DNA of 16,901 bases, taken from positions 1-16,901 of the forward strand of contig JAEZQX010000268.1 of assembly GCA_023441105.1 (NCBI GenBank). Reading direction: 5' to 3'. Position numbers and translations under genes: made by a program. Shown in pieces: positions 5,034 through 13,500 of the stretch. The stretch's first letter is position 1. Each line of letters opens with the position of its first letter. The DNA is from Pseudomonadota bacterium. Lineage in GTDB: Bacteria; Pseudomonadota; Gammaproteobacteria; Burkholderiales; Burkholderiaceae. The notes under the pieces are model-generated. The model was not told the DNA's origin. It made no database searches and worked only from the letters and a program-made list of their open reading frames with translations.

Positions 5034-7562
5034 ATGTTCAGCCATCGTGCGCGCTCCGCATGGACCGCGCTGTTCTACGTCGTCGTGCTTACGATGGTCT
5101 TGCCTCTGCAAGCACAGGATTACCATCCCGACCAAGGCATCTACGTGTTGCCGAGCACAGCGCCGGGAGCGCCTTCGGCCAGCGACATCGTCACTTGGTA
5201 CTACACGCCGATAGGCAAGCGTTCCCCGACGCCACCGTTGCAGGCGCTCACGGTCGGCACCCCGGCACTCGCAAACTACCTGTTGCCGCTGCGCGCAGAA
5301 GGCGACCTGCTCGCGCGCCTGTCTGCAAATCCGACATCGGCGCGCGCCAAGCTCGAGCGCTACATCGTGGTCTGGTACCCGGCCAGTACCGATCGCAGCG
5401 TTCCACTTGCAGCATTACAGGCGGACCCGTACGTGTCTGCGGCGTACTTGGTGCCGGACGGCGAGTTCACCAGTGTGACGCTGACCGGGTTCGACGTCAT
5501 CGGCTCGGGACCGCCATTGCCGCCTGCAGGGCTGGGGCAATACGGGCGCGAGGACATGAATGTCGATGCCGCGTGGAACCTTGCGGGCGGCTTCGCGCTC
5601 ATCCAGGTCATCGATTCAGGGCTCTACGAGGAGCACCCGGCGCTGAGGCAGTTCCAAGGCACCAACTACGTCGGAGGGAACTTCGTTTCGGTAGCATCGC
5701 TGGACATCAGCACGACCGTCGATCCCGCCAATCCGGTCGTGTCTTCGACGAGCGTCGACGAACGGCGCGCAATGCCACTGGACGACACCTGCAATCCAAA
5801 CCGACCGCAGCCCATTCAACCAAGCACCGCAGGACATGGCACGCACACTGCCGGCCTAGTCGCAGCAAATGGCGACGCTGGCCTCGGCGTAGCCGGTACT
5901 TGCAGCAATTGTGGAGTCGCCATGTGGAAGACGAGTCCCGTTCAATGCGGCATTCCATTCGGGGAGGTCAACATTGTACCGGTGCTTGCTCCAAACTCGA
6001 AGGCGTGGGCCGCCGCCCTGAGTTTCAGCGGCGATATCGGTGCGCAAGTTGTCAACATGAGCTGGGCCACGACACTTCCCAATTCCTTTCCCTGCGATCA
6101 TTTTGGCGACGATCCGCCGCCGATGTGCCTCGCCCTGAGTATGGCGACGGGTCGCGACGTGGCCATGGTGGCCTCGTCCGGAAACGACCGTACGCTGGTC
6201 AATTTTCCGGCACGCGACGAACGCGTGATCGCCGCGGGCGGCTACCAGCCCGATGGCACGCTGTGGGATGAGATGCCTTCCGGCGATGAAGCAGACTGTC
6301 CGCTGTACGACTTCGGTCTGGAACAGAGGGAATGCGGATCAAACTACAGCATCTATGCGAGCGGGCCGCGCCAGGAGCTGGTGACCTCCGCCAAGTCCGT
6401 TCTCTCCACGACCTACCCGCAATACAACTGGAGCCCGGCGATCCGCTGTGGCGACCAGTTCCAGTTTTCCGGTACCACGTGGGGCGGTGGAACAGGCTTG
6501 TGCACCGGAACGTCGATGTCCGCCCCGCAGGTTGCTGGCCTGCTTGGCCTGATCCGCTCGATCAATCCGCTGGTGCCGTTCGGCGATGCGCCGACGACGC
6601 AAGGGACATTGCGCCATGTGCTCGCCTCGACGGCTTCGCGGGCGCAGGCAGGGCTGGGCTGGGATGCGGAACTCGGGTATGGCATTCCGGATGCGGAAGC
6701 GGCCGCGCGCAAGATGCTCGGCGAGGTCGCGCGCGCCCCGGTCCGCAACCGAGCGATCCCGCTGTTCCGCCTGCACAGCGCGGCGGCCAATGGCGGTGTC
6801 GGCGATTACGCGGATACGACCTCGCCGCAAAGCGCGCTCGCGATGATGTTGAATGCGAAGAATGCCTGGGTGCCGTCCGGCCCCCCCACGGCAGCGGTGC
6901 CGTACTACCCGCAGTTCCCGCATGGCCCCGACGAGGGTCCGGCTGCGAACGCCGCGCCGCGGGCGCCGGTTTACGTGCTGAGCACGGAAGTCCGACCGCG
7001 CAACGAATGGCCGGCGCTGGTGCCGCTGTACCTGATGAGCCGCAGGGCGGAGACGGGGCACATCGATTTCATGCTGGTGACGACAAAGGCCGACCTCGAG
7101 GCGGCCCACAGCCGTTCCGGCTACACGTACCAGCTGCACACGATCCAGGGTTACATCCACGCGCCCTGCACGCCCGAACCTGGCTGCATCCCGCCGGGTG
7201 CGAAGCCCTACTACCGCGGCTGCACCCAAAGCGGCGACTGCGCCGCCTTCCTCAGCACCGAGGCTGGCAGTTTCTCCAGCTACACGCGCGGGTTTCCATG
7301 GTTGGCCGCCAATACGCGGCGGCTGCTCGGCTACGCGTGGCCTGCTGGCGACGGCGAGAACGGCGGCGTTGGCGACGGGCTCCCGGATGCGTTCGAATAC
7401 GTTGTGGGTACGGATCCGACCCATTCCGATTCCGATCGCGACGGCATCCTCGACAGGGTCGAGATGCCGCTGATAGGCGTGCCTACCGGCGATCCCTGCC
7501 ATGGTGGCGACGGAGCGCTGCATTGTGGTGCGGACGTGATCTTCCGGGATGGTTTCAACTGA
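5034..7562 (+). CDS. Secreted S8 (subtilisin-family) serine protease
   Basis: This is a secreted endopeptidase of the subtilase family. The 842-residue precursor has a signal peptide (1 to about 28, ending LQAQ), then a presumed propeptide (about 29-155; RYIVVWYP and LQADPYVSAAYLVPD resemble an I9-type inhibitor fold). The catalytic domain follows (about 160-570) with Asp194 (VIDSG), His268 (HGTHTAG), oxyanion Asn384 (SSGND) and Ser494 (GTSMSAP). Ten cysteines lie in the catalytic part and six beyond it, all even counts, which fits disulfides outside the cytoplasm. Residues about 645-770 weakly resemble the DUF5648 type of repeat found in secreted proteins. A calcium-binding-like GTDPTHSDSDRDGILD lies at 792-807, and the last residues are DVIFRDGFN. 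No transmembrane anchor is seen. It follows paralog B by 105 bp. The substrate and any processing partner are unknown. Confidence 0.93.
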   Translation: MFSHRARSAWTALFYVVVLTMVLPLQAQDYHPDQGIYVLPSTAPGAPSASDIVTWYYTPIGKRSPTPPLQALTVGTPALANYLLPLRAEGDLLARLSANPTSARAKLERYIVVWYPASTDRSVPLAALQADPYVSAAYLVPDGEFTSVTLTGFDVIGSGPPLPPAGLGQYGREDMNVDAAWNLAGGFALIQVIDSGLYEEHPALRQFQGTNYVGGNFVSVASLDISTTVDPANPVVSSTSVDERRAMPLDDTCNPNRPQPIQPSTAGHGTHTAGLVAANGDAGLGVAGTCSNCGVAMWKTSPVQCGIPFGEVNIVPVLAPNSKAWAAALSFSGDIGAQVVNMSWATTLPNSFPCDHFGDDPPPMCLALSMATGRDVAMVASSGNDRTLVNFPARDERVIAAGGYQPDGTLWDEMPSGDEADCPLYDFGLEQRECGSNYSIYASGPRQELVTSAKSVLSTTYPQYNWSPAIRCGDQFQFSGTTWGGGTGLCTGTSMSAPQVAGLLGLIRSINPLVPFGDAPTTQGTLRHVLASTASRAQAGLGWDAELGYGIPDAEAAARKMLGEVARAPVRNRAIPLFRLHSAAANGGVGDYADTTSPQSALAMMLNAKNAWVPSGPPTAAVPYYPQFPHGPDEGPAANAAPRAPVYVLSTEVRPRNEWPALVPLYLMSRRAETGHIDFMLVTTKADLEAAHSRSGYTYQLHTIQGYIHAPCTPEPGCIPPGAKPYYRGCTQSGDCAAFLSTEAGSFSSYTRGFPWLAANTRRLLGYAWPAGDGENGGVGDGLPDAFEYVVGTDPTHSDSDRDGILDRVEMPLIGVPTGDPCHGGDGALHCGADVIFRDGFN

Positions 7563-7866
7563 GAGGCCTCGTAGTGGCACGTATCGGATAGGCTGAATGT
7601 CGTGCAGGCGACTCGCGGCATCCGCACCAGCGTCTGCAGCGAGTGCGCGTGTCCACGAGCGTCGGCGAGTTCGCCCTGTCGGTGCTGGCGCAGGCGGGGC
7701 AAAACCGCGAGCGCGAGCCCACGACCGCGACGAGCCCGCCAGGATGGATCGTGATCCGCAGCCGGGCGGTCGCGCTTGCAGCGCTACGAGAGCGTGCGCA
7801 TTCGCGTTATACGCGGTTGCCGGCGCCTTGATCTTTCGCCTTTGCTCTCTTCCTGCTCTTCCTGAT
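7563..7866. other. Convergent spacer between protease and msrB
   Basis: These 304 bases separate two genes that point at each other. No open frame here has a family signature. The spacer contains a REP end on the minus strand (7768-7787), a perfect short inverted repeat CGCGT-TAT-ACGCG at 7803-7815, and a pyrimidine-rich run at 7831-7864 (five purines in 34) that ends at the msrB stop. I see no classical hairpin followed by a T run for either gene. The inverted repeat or the REP end could serve as the terminator. Confidence 0.5.
7768..7787 (-). repeat. Partial GTAG REP end, rearranged
   Basis: Read on the minus strand from 7787, this matches the left end of the REP unit at 128 (GTAG, then GCGCTGCAAGCGCGACC) except that the three bases GGA after GTA are missing. 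Beyond 7768 the match weakens, although CGGATCA at 7756-7750 recalls the next part of the unit. It is a solitary, degraded end about 7.5 kb from the tandem pair. Confidence 0.55.
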
Positions 7867-8313
7867 TCAGGCTTCCTGATCGGCGGGTTCGAAAGCGAGC
7901 GACGCGCCGTTCATGCAATAGCGGTTGCCGGTGGGCGGCGGGCCGTCCGGGAAGACGTGGCCGAGGTGGCTGTCGCAGCGCGCGCAGCGGATCTCGACCC
8001 GCTCCATGCCGTGGCTGGTGTCGCGGATCTCGCGCACGTGGGCGGGGTCGAAGGGCTGGAAGAAGCTCGGCCAGCCGGTGCCCGACTCGAACTTGGCGCC
8101 GGAGCGGAACAGCGGCAGGGCGCACAGGCGGCAGGCGAAGACGCCCTCGCCATGCTCGTCCAGCAGGCCGCCGCAGAACGGCGTTTCGGTGCCGTGGTCG
8201 ATCAGGATGCGGCGCTCTTCGGGCGTGAGCTTCTGCGCCAGGCGCTCGCGCTCGGCGGCGGACAGGGGTGTCAGGTCGTAGCCGGACGCGGACGTGGCGG
8301 GCGAGGCAGTCAT
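7867..8313 (-). CDS. msrB: Peptide-methionine (R)-S-oxide reductase MsrB
   Basis: MsrB reduces the R form of methionine sulfoxide in proteins, normally with thioredoxin as electron donor. The 148-residue protein covers the whole single domain. The catalytic Cys133 sits in RYCMNGASL, and four zinc ligands are present as two CxxC pairs (Cys61/Cys64 and Cys110/Cys113). SGTGWPSFF and SHLGHVFPDGP are family signatures. The N-terminus is polar with no signal peptide, so it is cytoplasmic. A GGGAGA lies a few bases before the ATG. It lies 36 bp downstream of msrA on the same strand, so the two are likely one operon that repairs both sulfoxide isomers. Confidence 0.95.
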   Translation of the reverse strand: MTASPATSASGYDLTPLSAAERERLAQKLTPEERRILIDHGTETPFCGGLLDEHGEGVFACRLCALPLFRSGAKFESGTGWPSFFQPFDPAHVREIRDTSHGMERVEIRCARCDSHLGHVFPDGPPPTGNRYCMNGASLAFEPADQEA

Positions 8314-8349
8314 GGGATTCTCCCGTGATGGTGAAAAGGACGCTGCGGC

Positions 8350-8994
8350 TCAGCCGCCATCGCGGCCCTTCAGCCGGTCGGCGAACTTGCTGCGCAGCTT
8401 CTCGACCTTCGGCGCCGCCACCGCCGCGATGTAGGGCTGCCCGGGATTCCGTGCGGCGTAGTCGTGGTGGTACTCCTCCGCCTCGTGGAATCCTTCGAGC
8501 GGGGCGACCACGGTGGCGATGGGCGCCTCGAACACCCGCGCCTCCTCCAGCTGGCGGATGTACGCCGTCGCCACCTCGCGCTGGGCCTCGTCCGCGACGA
8601 AGATCGCCGAGCGGTACTGCGTGCCGAGGTCGTTGCCTTGCCGGTCGACCTGGGTGGGGTCGTGCGCGACCGAGAAGAACACCTTGAGCAGCTGGCCGTA
8701 GCTGATGCGCCGCGGGTCGTAGCGCAGGGCAATCGCCTCGGCGTGGCCGGTGGTGCCCATGCAGACGCGCTCGTAGTTGGCGTCGCGCGCCGCCCCGCCG
8801 CTGTAGCCCGGCGTCACCGACAGCACGCCTTCCAGTTCGCGGAACACCGCTTCGGTGCACCAGAAACAGCCACCGGCCAGGATGGCGGTGGCTTCCGTCG
8901 CATTGCCCGCCACCGGCGGATCGAGGAGGGGATCGGGGAACGGAAGCGAAGGATCGGCCCGGCCGATGCCGGGGATGTCACAGGCTGCAGTCAT
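8350..8994 (-). CDS. msrA: Peptide-methionine (S)-S-oxide reductase MsrA
   Basis: MsrA reduces the S form of methionine sulfoxide in proteins and free methionine. The 214-residue protein has the catalytic Cys43 in GGCFWC, followed by GYSGG, TTGHAEA, the FFSVAHDPTQ stretch and AEEYHHDY, all typical of the family. A second cysteine, Cys46, is within the motif; the C-terminal tail has no cysteine, so recycling more likely uses Cys46 (as in Bacillus-type enzymes) than the C-terminal pair of the E. coli enzyme. No signal peptide is evident; about 35 residues precede the core. I chose 8994 because CGGAG lies just upstream; the frame remains open to 9453, but that part is low-complexity and unlike the family. 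It is the first gene of the msrA-msrB pair and is divergent from mdtA. Confidence 0.94.
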   Translation of the reverse strand: MTAACDIPGIGRADPSLPFPDPLLDPPVAGNATEATAILAGGCFWCTEAVFRELEGVLSVTPGYSGGAARDANYERVCMGTTGHAEAIALRYDPRRISYGQLLKVFFSVAHDPTQVDRQGNDLGTQYRSAIFVADEAQREVATAYIRQLEEARVFEAPIATVVAPLEGFHEAEEYHHDYAARNPGQPYIAAVAAPKVEKLRSKFADRLKGRDGG

Positions 8995-9091
8995 GGGAAG
9001 CTCCGGGAGGGCGGGCACGGGCGGCACGCGCACCGCGCCGCACCCTTCGCACATGGCGACGCCGGCCGCCGGTACAAGGGCGGAACTTCGC

Positions 9092-9133
9092 GCGCGCGCT
9101 GGCTTCCATGGAGCGGTGCCATGGTGCGCGCGC
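9092..9133. repeat. Interrupted GC-rich inverted repeat in divergent promoter region
   Basis: The outer arms GCGCGCGC (9092-9099 and 9126-9133) and inner arms CCATGG (9106-9111 and 9119-9124) enclose a 7-base loop. The strands are offset by a six-base bulge on one side and one base on the other. Both arms are self-complementary, so either strand could fold. It lies 98 bp from the msrA start and 154 bp from the mdtA start. It could be an operator or a 5'-leader hairpin; chance is possible in such GC-rich DNA. Confidence 0.4.
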
Positions 9134-9189
9134 CCGGCGGCCACCACGCTGCCGCGTGGACGATTCACCGCCAGTTGCAGGCAGAGGCT

Positions 9190-9204
9190 GTAAAGGCCGT
9201 TTAC
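9190..9204. promoter_or_regulatory. Candidate operator, GTAAA-N5-TTTAC
   Basis: A perfect 5+5 inverted repeat with a five-base centre (GTAAA-GGCCG-TTTAC) stands out as AT-rich within GC-rich surroundings. It is 82 bp upstream of the mdtA start. The size and symmetry suit a dimeric regulator of the TetR or response-regulator kind. No such regulator gene is in the window, and I cannot assign the site to a known protein. Confidence 0.3.
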
Positions 9205-9286
9205 CTCGCGCAGACGCCGCAGCCACCTCGCCGCTGCTAGCCTGTGGCCGCCGCCGAGCGGCCCGACCATCCTGCAAGGAATCGCC

Positions 9287-10507
9287 ATGTCGCGTTGGAA
9301 AATCGCGCTCGTCGTCGTCGCCGTCCTGGTGCTCGCCGTGGTCGGCTGGCGCCTGCTGGGCGGAACGGGCGGCAAGGGGGGACCCGGTGGCGCACGCGGG
9401 CAGGGCAGCGACGCGGCGGCGCCCGTGCCGGTGACGGTGGTGGCCGTCGCCACCCGCGACGTGCCGGTCTACCTCGACGCGCTCGGCACGGTGCAGGCGC
9501 TCAATACGGTCACCCTCGCCTCGCAGGTCGGCGGGCAGCTGAAGGCGCTGCACTTCGAGGAAGGCGCGGAGATCGCCCAGGGCGCGCTGGTCGCCGAGAT
9601 CGATCCGCGCACCTACGAAGCGGCACTGGCGCAGGCGCAGGCGAAGAAGAAGCAGGACGCGGCCCAGCTGAGCGCGTCGCGCAGCACGCTCGCGCGCTAC
9701 GAGGAATTGATGACGAAGCATTTCGTCTCGGCGCAGGACCTGGAAAACCAGCGCCAGACCGTGCGCCAGCAGGAAGCGCTGGTCGCCGCCGACGAGGCAG
9801 CCGTCTCGAGCGCGCGCACGCAGCTGGGCTATACCCGCATCACGGCGCCGATCAGCGGAATCGCCGGCATCCGCCAGGTGGACGTGGGCAACCTCGTGCA
9901 GGCGAACGGCACGCCGATCGTGGTGCTGACCCAGATCCATCCGCTCAACGTGATGTTCACCCTGCCGTCGGAGAACCTCGGCACGGTGCGCGCGGCGCAG
10001 GCACGCGGGGCATTGCCGGTGTCGGCGCTCGACCGCACCGACAGCCACGTGGTGGCGGCCGATGGCGTACTCACGGTAGTGGACAACCGGATCGATCCGG
10101 CGACCGGCACCTTCACCCTGAAATCGCAGTTCCCCAACGCCGACGGCAGCCTGTGGCCCGGCCAGTTCGTCAACGTGCGCCTGCACGTGCGCACCGTGCA
10201 GGATGGCCTGGTGGTGCCGACGCAGGCGGTGCAGCGAGGGCCGGAGGGCGACTACGTGTACCTGCTGGCGGAAGGCGACACGGTGGCGATGCGCCCGGTG
10301 AAGACCGGCGGGCAGGCCGATGCCACCCACGTGCTGGTGGCGAGCGGCCTCGCTGCCGGCGACAAGGTGGTCACCGAAGGGCAGTTCCGCCTGAAGCCTG
10401 GCGCGAAGGTGAAGCCACTCGCGCCGGGCGAGCTGCCCGCCGCGCCCACGGCCGAGGAGATCCGCAAGGCGGCCGAAGGCGGCACGCGCCGCGGCGGCCG
10501 CCGCTGA
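9287..10507 (+). CDS. mdtA: RND efflux periplasmic adaptor subunit (MdtA-like)
   Basis: This membrane-fusion protein bridges the inner-membrane RND pump to an outer-membrane channel. The 406 residues (E. coli MdtA is about 415) begin with a single membrane helix (about 5-23) and a glycine-rich linker (25-40), then a first barrel strand and lipoyl half (about 49-105), a coiled-coil hairpin (about 108-178, with YEAALAQAQ and LENQRQTVRQQEALVAADEA), the second lipoyl half (YTRITAPISGIAG, 182-194), and beta-barrel and membrane-proximal domains to about 390. No lipobox cysteine is present, so the N-terminal helix or signal anchors it. AAGGA precedes the start. It is the first gene of a three-gene operon, with mdtB 10 bp downstream. 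The symbol is by family and synteny; the drug or metabolite range is unknown. Confidence 0.92.
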   Translation: MSRWKIALVVVAVLVLAVVGWRLLGGTGGKGGPGGARGQGSDAAAPVPVTVVAVATRDVPVYLDALGTVQALNTVTLASQVGGQLKALHFEEGAEIAQGALVAEIDPRTYEAALAQAQAKKKQDAAQLSASRSTLARYEELMTKHFVSAQDLENQRQTVRQQEALVAADEAAVSSARTQLGYTRITAPISGIAGIRQVDVGNLVQANGTPIVVLTQIHPLNVMFTLPSENLGTVRAAQARGALPVSALDRTDSHVVAADGVLTVVDNRIDPATGTFTLKSQFPNADGSLWPGQFVNVRLHVRTVQDGLVVPTQAVQRGPEGDYVYLLAEGDTVAMRPVKTGGQADATHVLVASGLAAGDKVVTEGQFRLKPGAKVKPLAPGELPAAPTAEEIRKAAEGGTRRGGRR

Positions 10508-10517
10508 GGCGCCGCCG

Positions 10518-13500
10518 ATGACCCCGCAGCAACCCACTCCCGGGAGCGGTTTCTCGACCGTCTTCATTCGCCGGCCGATCGCGACCTCGCTGCTGATGGT
10601 CGCGGTGCTGCTGCTCGGCATCCTCGGATACCGCGAGCTGCCGGTGTCGGCGTTGCCCGAGATCGATGCGCCGAGCCTGGTGGTGACCACGCGCTACCCG
10701 GGCGCCAGCGCCACCACCATGGCGACCCTGGTCACCACGCCGCTGGAACGCGAGCTCGGGCAGATTTCCGGCATCACGATGATGAGCTCGGACAGCTCGG
10801 CCGGGCTGTCCACCATCATCCTGCAGTTCGCGATGGACCGCGACATCGACGTCGCCGCGCAGGACGTGCAGTCGGCCCTGCGGTCGGCGCGCCTGCCCGG
10901 CAGCCTGCCCTACCCGCCGGTCTACAACCGCGTGAATCCGGCGGATGCGCCGATCATGACGCTGGTCATGACCTCGGACACGCTGCCGCTGCGCGAGGTC
11001 AACAACTACGCCGACTCGATCCTCGCGCAGAAGCTGTCGCAGGTCCCGGGCGTGGGACTCGTCTCGATCGCGGGCAACGTGCGCCCCGCGGTGCGGGTGC
11101 AGGTGAACCCGGCCCAGCTCGGCAACCTCGGCCTCACCCTGGAGGACGTGCGCAGCGCACTGACGCAGGCCAACGTCAACGCGGCCAAGGGCACCCTCAA
11201 CGGCGCGGTGCAGACCTATTCCATCGGCACCAACGACCAGCTTTCCAGCGCGCTCGAATACCGCAACACCATCATCAGCTACCGCAACGATGCGCCGGTG
11301 CGGCTGGACGACGTCGCCGACGTCATCGACGGCGTCGAGAACGACCAGCTCGCGGCGTGGGCCAACGGCAAGCCGGCGGTGCTGCTCGACATCCGTCGCC
11401 AGCCCGGCGCGAACATCGTCGACACCGTCGCCAGCATCCGGCGCCTCCTGCCCGAACTGCAGGCGGTGCTGCCCGCCGACGTGAAGCTCGGCGTGTTCGC
11501 CGACCGCACGGTCACCATCCGCGCCTCGGTGCACGACGTGCAGGTCACGCTGCTGCTGACGATCTGCCTGGTGGTGGCGGTGATCTTCGTCTTCCTGCGC
11601 CGCCTGTGGGCGACCGTGATCCCGTCGGTCGCGGTGCCACTGTCGCTGCTCGGCACGTTTGGCGTGATGGCATTTGCCGGGATGTCGCTGGACAACCTGT
11701 CGCTGATGGCGCTGGCGGTCGCCACCGGCTTCGTGGTGGACGACGCGATCGTCATGATCGAGAACATCGTGCGCTACATCGAGCAGGGCAAGAGCGGCCC
11801 CGAGGCGGCCGAGATCGGCGCCCGCGAGATCGCCTTCACGGTGCTCTCGCTGACGGTTTCGCTGGTGGCGGTGTTCCTGCCGCTGCTGCTGATGCCGGGC
11901 GTCACCGGGCGGCTGTTCCACGAGTTCGCCTGGGTGCTGACCATCGCGGTGACGATCTCGATGCTGGTGTCGCTGACGCTGACGCCGATGATGTGCGCCT
12001 ACCTCCTGAAACCCGACCAGCTGCCCGAGGGCGACGATGCGCACGAGCGCCATGCCGCCGCCGGCCGCCGCACGCTTTGGGCGCGCACGGTGGAAGGCTA
12101 CGCGCGCAGCCTCGACTGGGTGCTGGCGCACCAGCGCCTGACCCTGCTGGTCGCCTCCGCCTCGGTGGTGGTGACGGTGCTGCTCTACATCGCGATCCCC
12201 AAGGGCCTGCTGCCGGAACAGGACACCGGCCTCGTCACCGGCGTGGTGCGCGCGGACGACAACATCGCCTTCCCGGCGATGGAGGAGCGCACGCGTGCCG
12301 TCGCCGCGGCACTGCAGGCCGATCCGGCGGTGGCCGGCGTGTCCGCCTTCATCGGCGCCGGCTCGGTCAACCCGACCCTCAACCAGGGCCAGCTGAGCAT
12401 CGTGCTGAAGGACCGTGGCGAGCGCGCGGGTCTGGACGTGGTGCTGCCCCGGCTGCAAGCCGCTGCCGCCGGTTTTCCCGGCGTCGCCCTGTACCTCAAG
12501 CCCGTGCAGGACATCACCCTCGACAGCCGTGTCGCCGCCACCGAGTACCAGTACGCGATGTCGGACGTCGACACCGCCGAGCTCGCGCGCCACGCCGCCG
12601 CCATGACCGAGGCGCTGCGCCAGCGGCCCGAACTCGCCGATGTCGGCAACAACCTCGCCGACAAGGGCAACGCGCTGCAGCTGACCATCGACCGCGACAA
12701 GGCGAGCCGCCTCGGCGTGCCGGTACAGACCATCGACGACACCCTCTACGACGCCTTCGGCCAGCGTCAGATCTCGACGATCTTCACCGAACTCAACCAG
12801 TACCGCGTGGTGCTGGAAGTGGCGCCGCAGTTCCGCACCAGCCAGGACCTGCTCGACAAGCTCACCGTGCGCAGCAATGGCGGCGGCGCGCTCACCGGCA
12901 GCAACGCCACCAGCTATGGCCAGGTGCGCTCGGCCAACGCGGCGACTTCCACCGGCGTCGGCCAGGGCAACACGGGCATCCCGCTGGGCGGCGGCAGCAC
13001 CATCCCGATCTCGGCGCTGGCGACGGCGAGCGTCGGCACCGCGCCCCTGGTGGTCAGCCACCAGGACCAGCTGCCCGCCGTGACGATCGCCTTCAACCTC
13101 GCACCGGGGTACTCGCTGTCCGAGGCGGTCGAGGCGATCCGCGCGGTCGAGGCGAAAATGGACTTCCCGCCGTCGGTGCGCGGCCAGTTCATCGGCAAGG
13201 CCGCCGAGTTCTCCTCCTCGGTGGGCGACGAGGTGCTGCTGCTGCTGGCGGCGGTGCTGGTCATCTACATCGTGCTGGGCGTCCTGTACGAAAGCTACAT
13301 CCATCCGCTGACGATCATCTCCACGCTGCCTCCGGCCGGCGTCGGCGCGCTGCTCGCGCTGATGCTGTTCGGCATGAGCCTGTCGGTCGACGGCATCGTC
13401 GGCATCGTGCTGCTGATCGGCATCGTCAAGAAGAACGCCATCATGATGATCGACTTCGCCATCGCCGCACGCCGCGCCGGCATGAATGCGCACGATGCGA

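Noticed and set aside
7597..8328. Plus-strand frame of 243 codons after the protease
   Set aside because: It is mostly antisense to msrB and Ala/Arg-rich; no signature or ribosome-binding site supports it.
7784..8860. Minus-strand frame across msrB and part of msrA
   Set aside because: It is the out-of-frame shadow of the two reductase genes, Arg-rich and without motifs.
8995..9453. N-terminal extension of msrA
   Set aside because: The frame is open, but the extension is Pro/Arg/Ala-rich, has no family likeness and overlaps the mdtA coding region on the other strand; 8994 has a good ribosome-binding site.
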